DNA of 64,000 nt from Halomonas alkaliantarctica (GTDB taxonomy: Bacteria > Pseudomonadota > Gammaproteobacteria > Pseudomonadales > Halomonadaceae), in the NCBI RefSeq assembly GCF_029854215.1, contig NZ_CP122961.1, positions 2,976,001-3,040,000 on the forward strand, read 5' to 3'. Positions 44,124 through 55,434 of the stretch are shown here, piece by piece (within the stretch, counting starts at the first letter, position 1; each line of letters starts with the position of its first letter). The notes below the pieces were generated by a model. The model did not search any database, had not been told where the DNA came from, and saw only the letters and a program-made list of their open reading frames with translations. The position numbers and the translations under genes were made by a program.

Positions 44124-45569
44124 ATGTCAGATGAAAAGCTCACTTCATCAAATCCTGAAGAAGATCTAGCGACACGGTTCCCTACAGCCTACTCAATTCT
44201 CTTCCTGCTAATTATTCTTGTAGCGGCGCTGACCTGGATCATTCCTGCCGGGCAATACGAACGTACGATGAACGAAGAGGTCGGACGCGAAATTGCAGTA
44301 CCTGGCACCTATGTAACGGTTGATTCAAACCCGCAAGGTTTTGTGGACGTCATGCTGGCCCCCACGGCGGGTTTCTATGATCCCGACAGCTATGTCGCCA
44401 ATGCCATCGACGTTGCCTTATTTGTGCTGTTTTTGGGTGGCTTCTTAGGCGTTATCAATGCTACCGGAGCAATCGACACGGGGATACGTAACGTGATGCA
44501 TCGGCTGGAAGGCCGAGAGATCTGGATGATCCCCATCCTGATGACGCTGTTTGCCCTCGGAGGCACCACCTACGGAATGGCAGAAGAGACTCTGGCCTTC
44601 TATGCCATTCTAATCCCCATCATCATCGCTGCTGGCTATGATGCGATCACAGGAGTCGCCGTGATTCTGATCGGCGCTGGTATTGGTGTGCTGGGCTCCA
44701 CCATCAACCCCTTCGCTACTGTCATTGCCTCTAACGCAGCGGATATTCCTTTTACAGATGGAATTGTACTTCGGCTAGTGCTGCTGATTGGCGGGCTGGT
44801 GATTAGTTCAGTCTACGTGATGCGCTACGCCAAACGCATTAAGTCGGATCCTGCTCGCTCCGTTGTGGCCAGACAACTGAATGCACACCGCAAACTCTTT
44901 CTACAGGGACACGACGAGCTGGAAAATTTTGATCTTTCAGGCACTCAGAAAATTACCCTTGTTATTTTTGCTCTGACCTTCATCGCGATGATTTGGGGCG
45001 TCTCGTCCCAAGGCTGGTGGATGGCTAGGATGGGCGCACTTTTCTTTGGTTCCGCCATTGTGATCGGCATCATCGCTCGGCTGGGCGAGAAAAAGCTGAC
45101 CAGTAGTTTTGTCGACGGCGCCCGCGATCTGCTCGGCGTAGCCCTGGTCGTTGGTCTGGCCCGCGGCATCGTGGTGATCATGGAACAAGGCATGATTGCC
45201 GATACCATCTTGCATAGCGCCGAAAGCACATTAGGTGGACTGCCTGAACTAACCTTTATCAATTTGATGTTCTGGATCGAGGTAGGAATGAGTTTCTTCG
45301 TACCCTCCTCATCCGGACTTGCCGTGCTATCCATGCCTATTTTAGCGCCCTTGGGCGACTTTGCTGACGTGGGACGTGACTTAGTGGTAACTGCTTACCA
45401 ATCAGCCAACGGCCTGGTTAATCTGATAAACCCGACCTTTGCTGTAGTGGTCGGTGGCCTAGCGATAGGCCGTATTTCTTATGACCGTTGGCTAGTATTT
45501 ATCTGGCCTCTCCTTCTTATTTTGACTGTTTTTATCAGTGCAGTTATTAGCATTGGTGCATTTCTATAA
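44124..45569 (+). CDS. YfcC-family basic amino acid transporter, probable arginine/ornithine exchanger
   Basis: 481 residues from ATG 44124 ([15 protein letters not shown]), with GGAG 8 bases upstream. About 12 transmembrane helices; [29 protein letters not shown] at the start and later [19 protein letters not shown] and [22 protein letters not shown] are typical of the YfcC/C4-dicarboxylate anaerobic carrier-like family. As first gene of the deiminase operon it takes the place usually held by an APC-type ArcD, so arginine uptake in exchange for ornithine is the likely job, inferred from context. Confidence 0.85.
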   Translation: MSDEKLTSSNPEEDLATRFPTAYSILFLLIILVAALTWIIPAGQYERTMNEEVGREIAVPGTYVTVDSNPQGFVDVMLAPTAGFYDPDSYVANAIDVALFVLFLGGFLGVINATGAIDTGIRNVMHRLEGREIWMIPILMTLFALGGTTYGMAEETLAFYAILIPIIIAAGYDAITGVAVILIGAGIGVLGSTINPFATVIASNAADIPFTDGIVLRLVLLIGGLVISSVYVMRYAKRIKSDPARSVVARQLNAHRKLFLQGHDELENFDLSGTQKITLVIFALTFIAMIWGVSSQGWWMARMGALFFGSAIVIGIIARLGEKKLTSSFVDGARDLLGVALVVGLARGIVVIMEQGMIADTILHSAESTLGGLPELTFINLMFWIEVGMSFFVPSSSGLAVLSMPILAPLGDFADVGRDLVVTAYQSANGLVNLINPTFAVVVGGLAIGRISYDRWLVFIWPLLLILTVFISAVISIGAFL

Positions 45570-45591
45570 ACAGGGAAAAGGAGTATCCGAC

Positions 45592-46821
45592 ATGTCAGAA
45601 CACACTTTGGGCGTTCACTCGGAAACTGGGACTTTACGGCAAGTTATCGTCTGCCGCCCTGGGCTAGCCCATAGAAGACTGACTCCCTCAAACTGCGATG
45701 CGTTATTGTTCGACGATGTTTTCTGGGTCAAGCAGGCACAGAAAGACCATGACATATTCGCCGAGGTAATGCGTGAACGTGGTGTGGAGGTTCTGGACGT
45801 TAACGACCTGCTAGCGACAACGCTTGATATCCCCGAAGCGCGTACTTGGGTTCTAGACCACAGGATTACCTGGAATCATATCGGGGTAGGCATGGTATCC
45901 GACCTTCGCGCATGGATGAACGAACTGCCAGGTAATACGCTGGCGAAATTTCTCATTGGTGGTTTGGAAGTAGGAGACCTGCCTTTCGACCCATCTGGGC
46001 TGTTCGGTAACCATCTGGGGCCTCACGGTTTTGTGCTGCCGCCACTGCCCAACTTACTGTTCACCCGAGATAATAGCGCCTGGATTTATGGCGGTGTCAC
46101 CCTGAACCCTATGTACTGGGCTGCGCGCAAACCAGAGACGCTACTAATGAGCGCGATCTACCGTTTCCATCCAAAGTTTGCCGGCAAGGTGAACGTGCAT
46201 TGGGGCGACCCGCTTGAAGATCATGCGCTGGCGACCCTGGAAGGAGGGGACATCATGCCGGTGGGTAATGGTGTCGTGCTGGTGGGAATGGGGGAACGAT
46301 CCTCACCGCAAGCCATTGGCCAGCTGGCCAAGACGCTTTTTGCTAACGGCACTGCAGAACGGATAATTGCCTGCCAGATTCCCAAGACCCGTTCTGCCAT
46401 GCACCTGGATACCGTGTTTACCTTCTGTGGCGGCAATGTAGTGACCACTTTCAAGGAAGTCGCAGATGAAATGGTTTGCTACGACCTGCGTCCGGGGGAA
46501 GGCAGCAAGCACCTGTCGTTCTTCCAGGATAGTCGCCCGCTGTTTGATGTTGTTGCCGATGTACTTGGTTACCCGTCCCTGGAAGTGGTCGCCACGGGTG
46601 GCGATACCCCTGCCGAACGGGAGAGAGAACAATGGAATGATGGCAATAACGTGCTAGCACTGAGTCCGGGGGTCGTCATCGGTTATGACCGCAACGACGA
46701 TACCAATGCTGCGCTGGAAGCCGCTGGCATAGAGGTACTGGCCATACCCGGAGCGGAGTTGGGCCGGGGCCGGGGCGGTGGGCGTTGCATGAGCTGCCCG
46801 ACAATACGAGATACAGTCTGA
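45592..46821 (+). CDS. arcA: arginine deiminase
   Basis: 409 residues from ATG 45592, preceded by AAAAGGAG. Converts arginine to citrulline and ammonia. Motifs: [52 protein letters not shown] and the catalytic Cys in [13 protein letters not shown] near the C-terminus; length is normal. Second gene of the operon, 22 bp after the transporter. Confidence 0.97.
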   Translation: MSEHTLGVHSETGTLRQVIVCRPGLAHRRLTPSNCDALLFDDVFWVKQAQKDHDIFAEVMRERGVEVLDVNDLLATTLDIPEARTWVLDHRITWNHIGVGMVSDLRAWMNELPGNTLAKFLIGGLEVGDLPFDPSGLFGNHLGPHGFVLPPLPNLLFTRDNSAWIYGGVTLNPMYWAARKPETLLMSAIYRFHPKFAGKVNVHWGDPLEDHALATLEGGDIMPVGNGVVLVGMGERSSPQAIGQLAKTLFANGTAERIIACQIPKTRSAMHLDTVFTFCGGNVVTTFKEVADEMVCYDLRPGEGSKHLSFFQDSRPLFDVVADVLGYPSLEVVATGGDTPAEREREQWNDGNNVLALSPGVVIGYDRNDDTNAALEAAGIEVLAIPGAELGRGRGGGRCMSCPTIRDTV

Positions 46822-46839
46822 CAAGGAAGGAGCAGAACC

Positions 46840-47841
46840 ATGGCTTTCAATATCAAGAACCGGCACTTCCTGACCCTGAGGGACTTTACGCCCCGAGAGA
46901 TCGGTTTTTTGCTCAAGCTTTCCACCGACCTGAAAACAGCCAAGTATGCCGGCACCGAAGTACCGCAGTTGCAGGGCAAGGACATAGCGCTGATCTTTGA
47001 AAAGAACTCAACCCGAACCCGCGTAGGCTTTGAGGTTGCAGCGTTTGATCAGGGCGCCCGAGTAACCTATCTGGGCCCCACGGGCACCCATATCGGCCAC
47101 AAGGAATCCGTCAAAGATACCGCCCGTGTGCTCGGCCGCGTTTACGATGCCATCGAATACCGGGGGTTCGGCCAGACGGTGGTTGAGGAGCTGGCGAAAT
47201 ATGCCGGAGTGCCGGTTTACAATGGGTTGACCAATGAATTCCACCCCACACAGATCCTCGCAGACTTCCTGACCATGCAGGAAAACGTGGAAAAGCCGCT
47301 GCGGGATGTTGCCTTTGTATTTATCGGGGACGCTGCGAATAACATGGGCGACAGCCTGCTGATCGGCGGCACCATGATGGGAATGGATGTGCGCTTGTGT
47401 GCGCCCAAGGCCTGTTGGCCCAGCGAGGCTATTCAGAATGAAGCACAGACCATTGCCAGTGAGACCGGCGCACGAATCATGATCACGGAAGACATTGATG
47501 CTGCGGTGGCAGGCGTAGATTTTGTCTACACCGATGTGTGGGTGTCCATGGGTGAGCCGAAGGAAAAGTGGGCAGAGCGAATCAAACTGTTACAACCCTA
47601 CCAGGTCAATACTGCCCTGATGGAGAAAACCGGCAACCCCCGCGTAAGGTTCATGCATTGTCTGCCGGCCTTCCATAACACCGAGACCACCATAGGCAAG
47701 GAAATACAGGCCGAGTTCGGCATCGACGCCATGGAAGTCACCAACGACGTCTTTGAAAGTCCCGCCTCTATCGTATTTGATCAGGCGGAGAACCGAATGC
47801 ACACCATTAAGGCGGTGCTCGTCGCCACTCTTGGAAACTGA
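46840..47841 (+). CDS. arcB: catabolic ornithine carbamoyltransferase
   Basis: 333 residues. Carbamoyl phosphate site [13 protein letters not shown] (S-T-R-T-R, about 55-59), [12 protein letters not shown], and the ornithine-side [10 protein letters not shown]. In this operon it works in the phosphorolysis direction, splitting citrulline into ornithine and carbamoyl phosphate. 18 bp after arcA. Confidence 0.97.
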   Translation: MAFNIKNRHFLTLRDFTPREIGFLLKLSTDLKTAKYAGTEVPQLQGKDIALIFEKNSTRTRVGFEVAAFDQGARVTYLGPTGTHIGHKESVKDTARVLGRVYDAIEYRGFGQTVVEELAKYAGVPVYNGLTNEFHPTQILADFLTMQENVEKPLRDVAFVFIGDAANNMGDSLLIGGTMMGMDVRLCAPKACWPSEAIQNEAQTIASETGARIMITEDIDAAVAGVDFVYTDVWVSMGEPKEKWAERIKLLQPYQVNTALMEKTGNPRVRFMHCLPAFHNTETTIGKEIQAEFGIDAMEVTNDVFESPASIVFDQAENRMHTIKAVLVATLGN

Positions 47842-47856
47842 TTCGAGGAGCATGAC

Positions 47857-48762
47857 ATGCTTGTAGTAGCAGCTCTGGGAGGCAATGCCCTGTTACGGCG
47901 AGGAGAGCCCCTGACCGCCGAGGCCCAGCGCGCCAACGTGAAAATTGCCGCCGAATCATTGGCCGAAATCGTCCGCGCCGGCCACCAGTTGGTAGTCACT
48001 CACGGCAATGGCCCCCAGGTAGGCTTGCTGGCGCTTCAGGGCGCCGCCTATAAGCCGGACGAAGCTTATCCCCTGGATGTACTGGGCGCTGAAACAGAAG
48101 GTATGATCGGCTACATCATCGAGCAGGAACTGGAAAACGCCCTGGACCATAACAGACCTGTGGCCACCCTGCTTACCCAGGTTCTGGTCGACAAGGATGA
48201 CCCCGCCTTCAGCAATCCCACTAAGTTTGTCGGGCCAGTTTACGAAAGGGAAGAAGCTGAGACCAAAGCCGAAGCCGCCGGTTGGCACATCGCCCAGGAT
48301 GGTGACAAGTGGCGGCGGGTAGTGCCTTCGCCCAAGCCCTTGGAGATACCCGACATGAGGGTGCTCCAGCTGCTGCTGGAACAGGGCGTTGTGGTGATCT
48401 GCGCCGGAGGCGGTGGTATCCCCGTTCTTCGCCGAGAGAACGGCAGCATGATCGGCATCGAAGCCGTGATCGACAAAGACGCCGCCAGCGCGCTTCTGGC
48501 CAGCCAGCTGGGCGCAGACGCTTTGCTCCTTCTCACTGACGTGGACGCCATCTACCGTGACTTCGGTAAGGACACCGCTACACCTATCCATAAATTAACG
48601 CTGGATGAAGCTCGCAAGCTGAACCTGCCAGCTGGTTCTATGGGGCCAAAAATAGACGCCGCGTGCAATTTCGCTGAAAGCGGAGGCATCAGTGGTATCG
48701 GCCGCCTAGAGGATGCACTAGATATTCTTAAACTACGGACGGGCACTTGTGTTGCTAGCTAA
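47857..48762 (+). CDS. arcC: carbamate kinase
   Basis: 301 residues. Amino acid kinase fold with LVVAALGGNALLRRGEPL, VVTHGNGPQVGLL, VVICAGGGGIPV and MGPKIDAACNFAESGG. Transfers phosphate from carbamoyl phosphate to ADP, the energy-yielding step of the deiminase pathway. Starts 15 bp after arcB; last gene of the operon, convergent with astB with only 74 bp between stops. Confidence 0.97.
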   Translation: MLVVAALGGNALLRRGEPLTAEAQRANVKIAAESLAEIVRAGHQLVVTHGNGPQVGLLALQGAAYKPDEAYPLDVLGAETEGMIGYIIEQELENALDHNRPVATLLTQVLVDKDDPAFSNPTKFVGPVYEREEAETKAEAAGWHIAQDGDKWRRVVPSPKPLEIPDMRVLQLLLEQGVVVICAGGGGIPVLRRENGSMIGIEAVIDKDAASALLASQLGADALLLLTDVDAIYRDFGKDTATPIHKLTLDEARKLNLPAGSMGPKIDAACNFAESGGISGIGRLEDALDILKLRTGTCVAS

Positions 48763-48836
48763 CGCTTTTTACTGCTTATTGCAGACTTAACGAGAATGTG
48801 TAGCTACCGAAGGACGCCTTCATCAGTTCTCACAGC

Positions 48837-50204
48837 CTACCCCAACTGAAACGGGTAGACCGAACCAATCTGCAGTAACTGCGTCAGTTTATCCAGAGCA
48901 ACCAGCGACTCTTCCGCCAGCTGTGGGTCGGCCAAATCATCCGGGGCAAGGCGTTCGCGGTAGTGGCGCTCCACCCACGCGGTCAGATCAGCGTACAGAG
49001 CATCGGTGAGCAGCACACGGCCGGTGAGCGCTGCACGTTCGGCGTTCGTTAGCACCACGCGCAAGCGCAGGCAGGCGGGGCCGCCGCCGTTGCGCATGCT
49101 CTGCTTGACGTCTTTGACGACCACTTCGCTAATCGGGTTATTGCCCGCCAGTAAGTGGTCTTGAATAGTGCGCCATACTGATTCTCGCTCCTGGCATTCG
49201 CCGGGTACCACTAGGGTCATAGTGCCGTCGGGGTTGGATAGCAGCTGCGAGTTGAAGAGATATGAGGCCACTGCGTCTTCCATGCTCACCGCTTCCAAGG
49301 GCACGCGCACCGGTATCAGCGGGCTGGTCATTTTGGCACGAAGTTCGTCAAGCGTGCCCTCTTCGTCCAGAAACGCCATTTCGTGGTAGAGCAGCACGGG
49401 GCCATTGCCCACTGCAATGACATCGTTATGGAATACACCCGCATCGATAGCATCCGGGTGCTGCTGGGCAAATACCGTTTGTGCCTCCGTTAACCCATGC
49501 TGGCGGGCCACCGCTTGACTAGCTTCCAAGGTTTGCCGAGCAGGAAAGCGCTGGGGTTCGCGCTCTCCGCTACGCACGTCACCAAACGTCTGGCGGCCAT
49601 ACACAAACAGATGAACGCCGGGTTCGCCGTGCTCACCGCATAGTCGGGTGTGATTGGCCGCACCTTCATCTGAAAAAGCTGGGGTGGCGGGCAGCACTGG
49701 GTGGTGAGAGAAGTGCTGTTCGTCACGGAAGATTGCCTGCAGCACGCGGCCAGTCGTTTGCGGCTCCAGGTAACGGTGAAAGCTGGACTGTAGATTGGCT
49801 GGGGTGAAGTGTACCCGGCTATCGGGTGCATCCATGCTGGGGGTAATAGTGCCCGCGTTAGCCGTCCACATACTGGAAGCCGAGCATACCGCCCGCAGCA
49901 ACTGTGGGGCCTCACTAGCGGCGCGTGCCATCACTTCACTGTTGCTACCGCTAAAACCTAAATCGCGAAGTGCGCCAATGTCCGGGCGCTGTTGGGGCGG
50001 CAGCACGCCCTGGGCATAGCCTGCGTCCATCAGCGACTTCATCTTAAGCAGCCCCTGCAGCGCGCCCTCTTTTGGGTTGGAGACCAGACCACCGTGACTC
50101 ATGGATGCGACATTGCCCACGGCCAACCCAGAGTAGTTGTGGGTTGGGCCGACTAGTCCGTCAAAATTGACTTCCCTAACGCTGCTGATGTCGACGGTAC
50201 TCAT
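48837..50204 (-). CDS. astB: N-succinylarginine dihydrolase
   Basis: 455 residues, normal for AstB. Opens [31 protein letters not shown]; contains [51 protein letters not shown] and [16 protein letters not shown] (active-site Cys near residue 370). Second step of the arginine succinyltransferase pathway: succinylarginine to succinylornithine plus ammonia and CO2. Last gene of the operon; its ATG overlaps the astD stop by 4 bases. A degraded copy lies at 42246-43070. Confidence 0.97.
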   Translation of the reverse strand: MSTVDISSVREVNFDGLVGPTHNYSGLAVGNVASMSHGGLVSNPKEGALQGLLKMKSLMDAGYAQGVLPPQQRPDIGALRDLGFSGSNSEVMARAASEAPQLLRAVCSASSMWTANAGTITPSMDAPDSRVHFTPANLQSSFHRYLEPQTTGRVLQAIFRDEQHFSHHPVLPATPAFSDEGAANHTRLCGEHGEPGVHLFVYGRQTFGDVRSGEREPQRFPARQTLEASQAVARQHGLTEAQTVFAQQHPDAIDAGVFHNDVIAVGNGPVLLYHEMAFLDEEGTLDELRAKMTSPLIPVRVPLEAVSMEDAVASYLFNSQLLSNPDGTMTLVVPGECQERESVWRTIQDHLLAGNNPISEVVVKDVKQSMRNGGGPACLRLRVVLTNAERAALTGRVLLTDALYADLTAWVERHYRERLAPDDLADPQLAEESLVALDKLTQLLQIGSVYPFQLG

Positions 50205-51673
50205 AGGCTGACTCCCGGCGGCAGGGTCTCGGGCATCTCCAGGCTGTCGGCTTCCATGGAGGCCACCGGGTAGGCGCAGTAGTCTGCCGCATAAAAAGCA
50301 CTGGGACGGTGATTGCCGCTGTCACCCACACCACCAAATGGTGCATCGCCGGATGCGCCGGTGGTTTGGCGATTCCAGTTGACGATTCCGGCGCGAATAC
50401 GCAGCAGGAAGTCGTCCCAATCGGCTCGATCGCCGCCGATTAAACCGGCGGAGAGCCCATAGCGGGTGTTATTGGCAAGCTCAAGCGCTTCATCCCAATC
50501 GCGATAGCGGTGAATTTTCAGCAGCGGGCCGAAGTGCTCCTCGTCCGGCACATCAAGACCGGTCACGTCAATCAGTGCGGGACTTAACAGGCTGGTGTTC
50601 TCTTCCAGGCGCTGCATGCGATTGATCACCGTGCCGCCCATAGACTCCAGCTCATCTTGCGCCTTAAGCAGGCCGTCCGCCGCCGCTACGCTGACCAAGC
50701 CACCATAGAATGGGGCAGGGTTTTCTTCGAACTGGCCTGCCACGTGTAGCTTAGTGATTGCTTCTGAAAGCGCATCGATCAAGCGATCACCGACGGCACC
50801 TTCCGGCACCATTAAGCGCCGCGCGCAGGTGCAGCGCTGGCCGCCGGAGAGAAACGCCGACTGCAGAATGGCCAACACCGCGGCACGCTCGTCGTCGACA
50901 TCCTTCACCACCAGCGGGTTATTGCCGCCTAACTCCAGCGCAAGGATTTTATCCAGCTGTCCGGCAAACTGCTGGTGCAGCATGCCACCCACTTTGGCGC
51001 TACCGGTAAACAGCAGACCATCAATATCAGGGTTACCTGCCAACGCTTGGCCTACCGGCACACCACCCTGCACCAGGTTAATGACGCCTGCAGGAAGCCC
51101 GGCTTCCAGCCAGCACTGAAGGGTCAAATCCGCGGTCAGCGGGGTCTGGTCGCTGGGTTTGAAGACCACACAGTTACCCGCCAATAGCGCAGGCACCATA
51201 TGCCCGTTGGGCAGGTGGCCAGGGAAATTGTAAGGGCCAAACACCGCCATCACACCATGAGGACGGTGGCGCAGCACCGCGTTTGCACTACCCACCGCTT
51301 TTTCCCGTTCGCCGGTGCGCTCGTTATACGCTTTAACCGACAGCGCCACCTTACCCACCATAGCGCCCGCTTCGGTGCGTGCTTCCCAGAGCGGTTTGCC
51401 GGTTTCAGACGCAATCGCCACGGCCAAGTCTTCACCGCGAGCTTTCAGCACCTCGGCAAAACGCTCGACAAGCGCCTGACGCTCGGCAAAAGGTGTGCGC
51501 GCCCAGCCGGGGAAGGCACCGCGGGCGGCTTTCACAGCGGCCGTGACCTGCTCAGAGCTAGCCGTCGCTGCTTGCCATAGCGACTTGCCAGAAACAGGGT
51601 CGTGCTTGCTCAAAGGCTCTGCGTCGCCTGCGACCCAGGCGCCATTGATCAGTTGCTGCTGTTGGGCGTGCAT
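50201..51673 (-). CDS. astD: N-succinylglutamate 5-semialdehyde dehydrogenase
   Basis: 490 residues, aldehyde dehydrogenase superfamily. Features: [47 protein letters not shown], catalytic Glu in ALELGGNNP and Cys in [14 protein letters not shown]-dependent oxidation of succinylglutamate semialdehyde, fourth step of the pathway. AGGAGAG precedes the ATG. A palindromic repeat element separates it from astA upstream. Confidence 0.96.
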   Translation of the reverse strand: MHAQQQQLINGAWVAGDAEPLSKHDPVSGKSLWQAATASSEQVTAAVKAARGAFPGWARTPFAERQALVERFAEVLKARGEDLAVAIASETGKPLWEARTEAGAMVGKVALSVKAYNERTGEREKAVGSANAVLRHRPHGVMAVFGPYNFPGHLPNGHMVPALLAGNCVVFKPSDQTPLTADLTLQCWLEAGLPAGVINLVQGGVPVGQALAGNPDIDGLLFTGSAKVGGMLHQQFAGQLDKILALELGGNNPLVVKDVDDERAAVLAILQSAFLSGGQRCTCARRLMVPEGAVGDRLIDALSEAITKLHVAGQFEENPAPFYGGLVSVAAADGLLKAQDELESMGGTVINRMQRLEENTSLLSPALIDVTGLDVPDEEHFGPLLKIHRYRDWDEALELANNTRYGLSAGLIGGDRADWDDFLLRIRAGIVNWNRQTTGASGDAPFGGVGDSGNHRPSAFYAADYCAYPVASMEADSLEMPETLPPGVSL

Positions 51674-51699
51674 AAAAACTCTCCTGTAAACATCGCCTA

Positions 51700-51840
51700 G
51701 GAAACCTCTGATTAACTATTGCGCTTGGCCATACTGCGTTAAAAATCGCCTCAAAATGCTCATTTACACCCCGTAAACTCCGCTTTTTCGTTGATTTTTG
51801 CCTTGTCTGGCCTGCGCTCATCACATTAATCAGAGGTTCC
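51700..51840. repeat. ~140-bp palindromic intergenic repeat element between astA and astD
   Basis: Ends are inverted repeats: GGAAACCTCTGATTAA (51700-51715) and TTAATCAGAGGTTCC (51826-51840), matching over 15 bases with one insertion. The inner part holds further complementary pieces (AAAATCGCC ... GATTTTTGCC and TTTAC ... GTAAA). No open frame. It resembles non-autonomous, REP/MITE-like intergenic repeats that occur in many gammaproteobacterial genomes. It sits within the operon, directly abutting the astA stop, and could affect mRNA stability or astD/astB expression. Confidence 0.75.
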
Positions 51841-52872
51841 TTAGGTCTCGAGTAGCCGTAGGCTATCGCCGGTGACAACGCCTAAGCGCTTCGCTTCTTG
51901 TTCGCTAAGCACGATAGTGTTGTCTTCAGTGGGCGCGCGGCCTATCCAACTGGCGGTAAAGTGCAGCATCTGGGTGGTAGCGGCCAGCCAGCGGCTGACG
52001 CTCTCTTCGCTTGCCCCGGCAGATACTTCCACTTGGCAAAGCCGTGAGTTGCGGATGGCGCGTACGTCGTCAATGTAAGCTTCCACCGTGGGGCCGCCAT
52101 CGAAAATATCGATATAGCCCTCCCAGCGCAGCCCCTCTTTCTTAAGCATTTCCAACGCCGGGCGGGTATGACGATGCACCTGACCAATGCAGGCCCGCGC
52201 CTCTTCGGCCATAAAGGTGGTGTAAATGGGGAACTTGGGCATCAGCTCGCCGATAAAGCTCTTCTGCCCCAGGCCGGTTAGGCGGTCAGCTTCGCTGAAA
52301 TCCATAGGGAAGAAGTGTTTGCCCAGGCTCTCCCAGAAAGGGCTGGTGTTGTTCTCATCAAACACCCCGCGCATTTCCGCTAATACTTTTTCGGGGAAAC
52401 GGTCCCGAAACTGGGCAATAAATAGCCAGCGTGCTTTGGAGAGCAACGCGCCGTTGCGCAAATGCTTGTTGGCTTCGCCGCGGTATTCTGGTCGCAGAAA
52501 CAAAGAGCACACTTCAGCGTCACCGGTATGGTCGGAGCTTAAAAACAGTGTATCGATGGTGCGGTGCAGATCCAGCTGAACCGAGGAATGGGCCAAAGTG
52601 CCCAGACGATAGTTGTAGAACGGCACTTCACGGCCAACCTGCCCCTCAATGGCGCAGCAGCCCGCCAGCTCGCCGCTTATTTCATCCTCCAGTACAAAGA
52701 AATAAAGCCGGTCATCCACCGGGGTGCGCTCTTCAAAGGCACTGGCAGCCGCTTCAATCTTACCGGCTAGAAACTCGCGGTTATCCGGCAGCGAGGTAAA
52801 ACCAACCCCTGCCTGCTGCGCAAGCGCCTGAAGCCCATCCAGATCATCCCGGGCAATGGGTCGAATGCGCAT
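51841..52872 (-). CDS. astA: arginine N-succinyltransferase, AstA/AruG-type subunit
   Basis: 343 residues from ATG 52872 ([29 protein letters not shown]). The open frame extends 52 codons further upstream, but that part is Arg/Ala-rich read-through over aruF. Motifs of the AstA family: LFLRPEYRGEANKHLRNGALLSKARWLFIAQ, FWESLGKHFFPMDFSEADRLTG, EGYIDIFDGGPTVEAYIDDVRAI. First step of the pathway: succinyl-CoA plus arginine. The start overlaps the aruF stop (TAATG). Confidence 0.95.
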   Translation of the reverse strand: MRIRPIARDDLDGLQALAQQAGVGFTSLPDNREFLAGKIEAAASAFEERTPVDDRLYFFVLEDEISGELAGCCAIEGQVGREVPFYNYRLGTLAHSSVQLDLHRTIDTLFLSSDHTGDAEVCSLFLRPEYRGEANKHLRNGALLSKARWLFIAQFRDRFPEKVLAEMRGVFDENNTSPFWESLGKHFFPMDFSEADRLTGLGQKSFIGELMPKFPIYTTFMAEEARACIGQVHRHTRPALEMLKKEGLRWEGYIDIFDGGPTVEAYIDDVRAIRNSRLCQVEVSAGASEESVSRWLAATTQMLHFTASWIGRAPTEDNTIVLSEQEAKRLGVVTGDSLRLLET

Positions 52873-53990
52873 TACATTTCTCCTTCGTCGAGCGCGTCTA
52901 CCACGCTGGGTAGCGTCAGCGGCGCGGCAAGCACCGCCCGCCCTTCCGTGACGCCCAACCGCTCGGCGTGCTCCGCGGAGAGCATCAACTGGCCCGTGGG
53001 TGACAGCGCGTAGCGCGCAACGATACAACGAAACTCGCCCAGCTTTTGATTGGCAACCAGCGCGGGCTCGGCATCGGGCAACGCGTGTTCAGGGCGAATG
53101 CGTACCGGGTGCCAGGCGGCACTGCGGAAGGTTTCCAGCCGTTCGCGCTCGGCTTTAACAATCGGCCCGGCGTCGAAAATATCCACATGTCGCGAGCGCA
53201 CAAAGCCCTCCGCCAGCATCTCTTCCAGCGCCTCTTCGTGGGCGGGGTGCTCTCGGCCAATCGCCGCCCGTGCCTGGGGCGTTAGCAGCGGCAAATAGAG
53301 TGGAAACTGGGGCATGACTTCGGCGATAAAACTTTTCGAGCGTACCCCGGCAATATGATTCATATCCTGGAAGCTGCGAGCGAAAAAGTGCCGCCCGACG
53401 CTCTCCCAGAACGGCGACTCATTGCGGATATCGAGATAGCCGGGAAACGCCACCGCCAGAATGCGCGAAAAGCGCTCGGGATACTGGGCGATAAACATCA
53501 GCCGCGCCCGGCGCAGCAGGCTCTCGGCGCTGGTGCCTTTATAGCGGGGATTAAGCGAAAAGGCGCACAGCAGGGTGGCGTCCGAAACTTCATGGGAAAG
53601 CGCCAACGTCTGAACTTCGCGGCGTACGTTCAACTGCTGAGAAGCGTGAATCAGCGTTTCCTGGCGATAGGTGTAATAAGCCTCATTGGCTCCCGCCTGG
53701 GCGCGAATGGTGGCCGTACCGAGCACTTCCTCGCGTGAATCGTCAGCCAGCACAAACGTATAGTGCTCGTTTTCTGGAAACTCGACGTCGCCGTTAAAGG
53801 CGTCTTGGGAGCGTGCAATGCGCTCCTGAAGCCGCTCACGGTTGGCGGGCAAGTTGGTCAGCTTCGGCACTGCATGCTCGGCTAATTGCTCAAGCGCCGT
53901 GAGATCAGACGCTTTAACGGGTCGAACTACCAGCATCCTCGACGCCCCCTCTTCATTTAACACGACTGACGCAGCCTGTTGCTCACTCAT
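52872..53990 (-). CDS. aruF: arginine/ornithine N-succinyltransferase alpha-type subunit (AruF)
   Basis: 372 residues from ATG 53990; ATG 53936 ([30 protein letters not shown]) fits the family start better. Paralogous to the neighbouring Ast[69 protein letters not shown]. In Pseudomonas, AruF and AruG form a heteromeric succinyltransferase; the same arrangement is seen here. ATG 53990 overlaps the astC stop by 4 bases. Confidence 0.93.
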   Translation of the reverse strand: MSEQQAASVVLNEEGASRMLVVRPVKASDLTALEQLAEHAVPKLTNLPANRERLQERIARSQDAFNGDVEFPENEHYTFVLADDSREEVLGTATIRAQAGANEAYYTYRQETLIHASQQLNVRREVQTLALSHEVSDATLLCAFSLNPRYKGTSAESLLRRARLMFIAQYPERFSRILAVAFPGYLDIRNESPFWESVGRHFFARSFQDMNHIAGVRSKSFIAEVMPQFPLYLPLLTPQARAAIGREHPAHEEALEEMLAEGFVRSRHVDIFDAGPIVKAERERLETFRSAAWHPVRIRPEHALPDAEPALVANQKLGEFRCIVARYALSPTGQLMLSAEHAERLGVTEGRAVLAAPLTLPSVVDALDEGEM

Positions 53991-55201
53991 CCTGCCGCAA
54001 CTAACCGCTCAATCGCACGCTCTAAGCGCGCCATGCCCTCGGCGATATCGGCTTCAGGAATGACCAGAGAAGGTGCCATGCGCAGCACGTTCGGCCCGGC
54101 AATCAGTGCCATCAAGCCCTCTTCAATAGCGAGCGGGAGAATGTCTTTGGCGCGGCCTTCATAGGCATCTGACATTTGCGCACCGATCAATAAGCCCATA
54201 CCGCGAATCTCTTTAAACACGCCGTGCTTGCGGTTGATGGTTTCTAAGTGCTCGCGGAACAGGTCGTGGCGATGCTTAACGCCTTCGAGCACCTCAGGGG
54301 TATCGATAAGCTCCACCGCCGCCAGGGCAACGGCTGATGCCAGCGCATTGCCGCCGTAAGTAGAACCGTGGGTGCCAACCACCAGTGATTTAGCAACCGA
54401 GTCGATTGCCAGCATGGCGCCAATGGGGAAACCGCCGCCCAGGGATTTGGCACTGGTAAGAATATCCGGTGTAATGCCGTAGTTCTTATAAGCATAGAGT
54501 TCGCCGCTACGACCAACGCCGGTTTGTACTTCGTCAAAAATCAGCAGCGCATTGTGCTCGTCGCATAGATCGCGCAGCCCTTGGAGGAACTCTTGAGTGC
54601 CGGGCACGATACCGCCCTCGCCCTGCATGGGTTCAACCATAATCGCGCAGGTGTCGTCGCCCACCAGCTTGCGCACGCTTTCTAGGTCGTTGAAATCGGC
54701 GTGGAGAATACCGCCCGGCACCGGGCCAAAGCCCTGAGAGTACTTAGGCTGTCCACCCACGCTGACAGTAAAGAAGGTGCGACCATGAAAAGATTGGTAG
54801 AACGAGATGATTTTATCTTTATGTTCACCGTGATTATCCACCGCCCAGCGGCGAGCAAGCTTAAGCGCAGCTTCGTTAGCTTCACCACCGGAAGAGCATA
54901 AGAACACCTTATCGGCGAAGGTGCGCTCGACCAGCGTCTTGGCCAAATTCAGCGCTGGCTCGTTGGTATACACGTTGGAGAGGTGCCACAGCTTCTCGCC
55001 CTGCTCTTTGAGCGCATTGACCAGTACCGGATGGCAATGGCCAAGAGAGTTAACCGCGATGCCCCCGGCAAAATCGATATATTCACGCCCCTGTTGATCC
55101 CACAAGCGGCTACCTTCACCACGCACGGGAATGACCTGCTGCGGTGAGTAGTTGGGCGTCATGTAGTGGTCGTAATCTTGACGGCTTGGGATATGACTCA
55201 T
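53987..55201 (-). CDS. astC: succinylornithine transaminase (AstC/ArgD family)
   Basis: 404 residues, class III aminotransferase. Visible: [91 protein letters not shown] with the PLP Lys in SAKSLGGG, and [17 protein letters not shown]. Third step of the pathway; may also serve arginine biosynthesis as acetylornithine aminotransferase. First gene of the operon; TGGAGGAAAG lies upstream of ATG 55201. Confidence 0.95.
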   Translation of the reverse strand: MSHIPSRQDYDHYMTPNYSPQQVIPVRGEGSRLWDQQGREYIDFAGGIAVNSLGHCHPVLVNALKEQGEKLWHLSNVYTNEPALNLAKTLVERTFADKVFLCSSGGEANEAALKLARRWAVDNHGEHKDKIISFYQSFHGRTFFTVSVGGQPKYSQGFGPVPGGILHADFNDLESVRKLVGDDTCAIMVEPMQGEGGIVPGTQEFLQGLRDLCDEHNALLIFDEVQTGVGRSGELYAYKNYGITPDILTSAKSLGGGFPIGAMLAIDSVAKSLVVGTHGSTYGGNALASAVALAAVELIDTPEVLEGVKHRHDLFREHLETINRKHGVFKEIRGMGLLIGAQMSDAYEGRAKDILPLAIEEGLMALIAGPNVLRMAPSLVIPEADIAEGMARLERAIERLVAAG

Positions 55202-55434
55202 GGGACGCTAGCTCCAGTGGAGGAAAGTAGTGACAACAGTATAAGGTGGCAAAGAGTCCACGTGCTTTCAGCAATGGGACGGCAAATTATGAATAGCGAC
55301 TTATCGGCGTACCACTAAACCGCCTTGAAGAACTCTAAAAGAGCCCCATACTTATTAGCAAGCTATGCGGTTATTCGATGAGTTGAGTTGCATAGTGATG
55401 AGCAGCGACACTCAGGATGAGAGGAGACCAACGC
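55202..55434. other. divergent promoter region between astC and the SDR gene
   Basis: About 230 bp without a gene. No sigma-54 promoter (TGGCAC-N5-TTGC) was found upstream of astC, unlike enterobacterial ast operons. GAGAGGAGA precedes ATG 55435. Confidence 0.5.

Noticed and set aside
52873..53028. N-terminal extension of astA by 52 codons
   Set aside because: Arg/Ala-rich read-through over the aruF 3' end; ATG 52872 with the TAATG overlap fits the family start ([10 protein letters not shown]).
55202..55434. Sigma-54 promoter for the ast operon
   Set aside because: No TGGCAC-N5-TTGC match on the minus strand; regulation by an ArgR-like AraC protein is more plausible.
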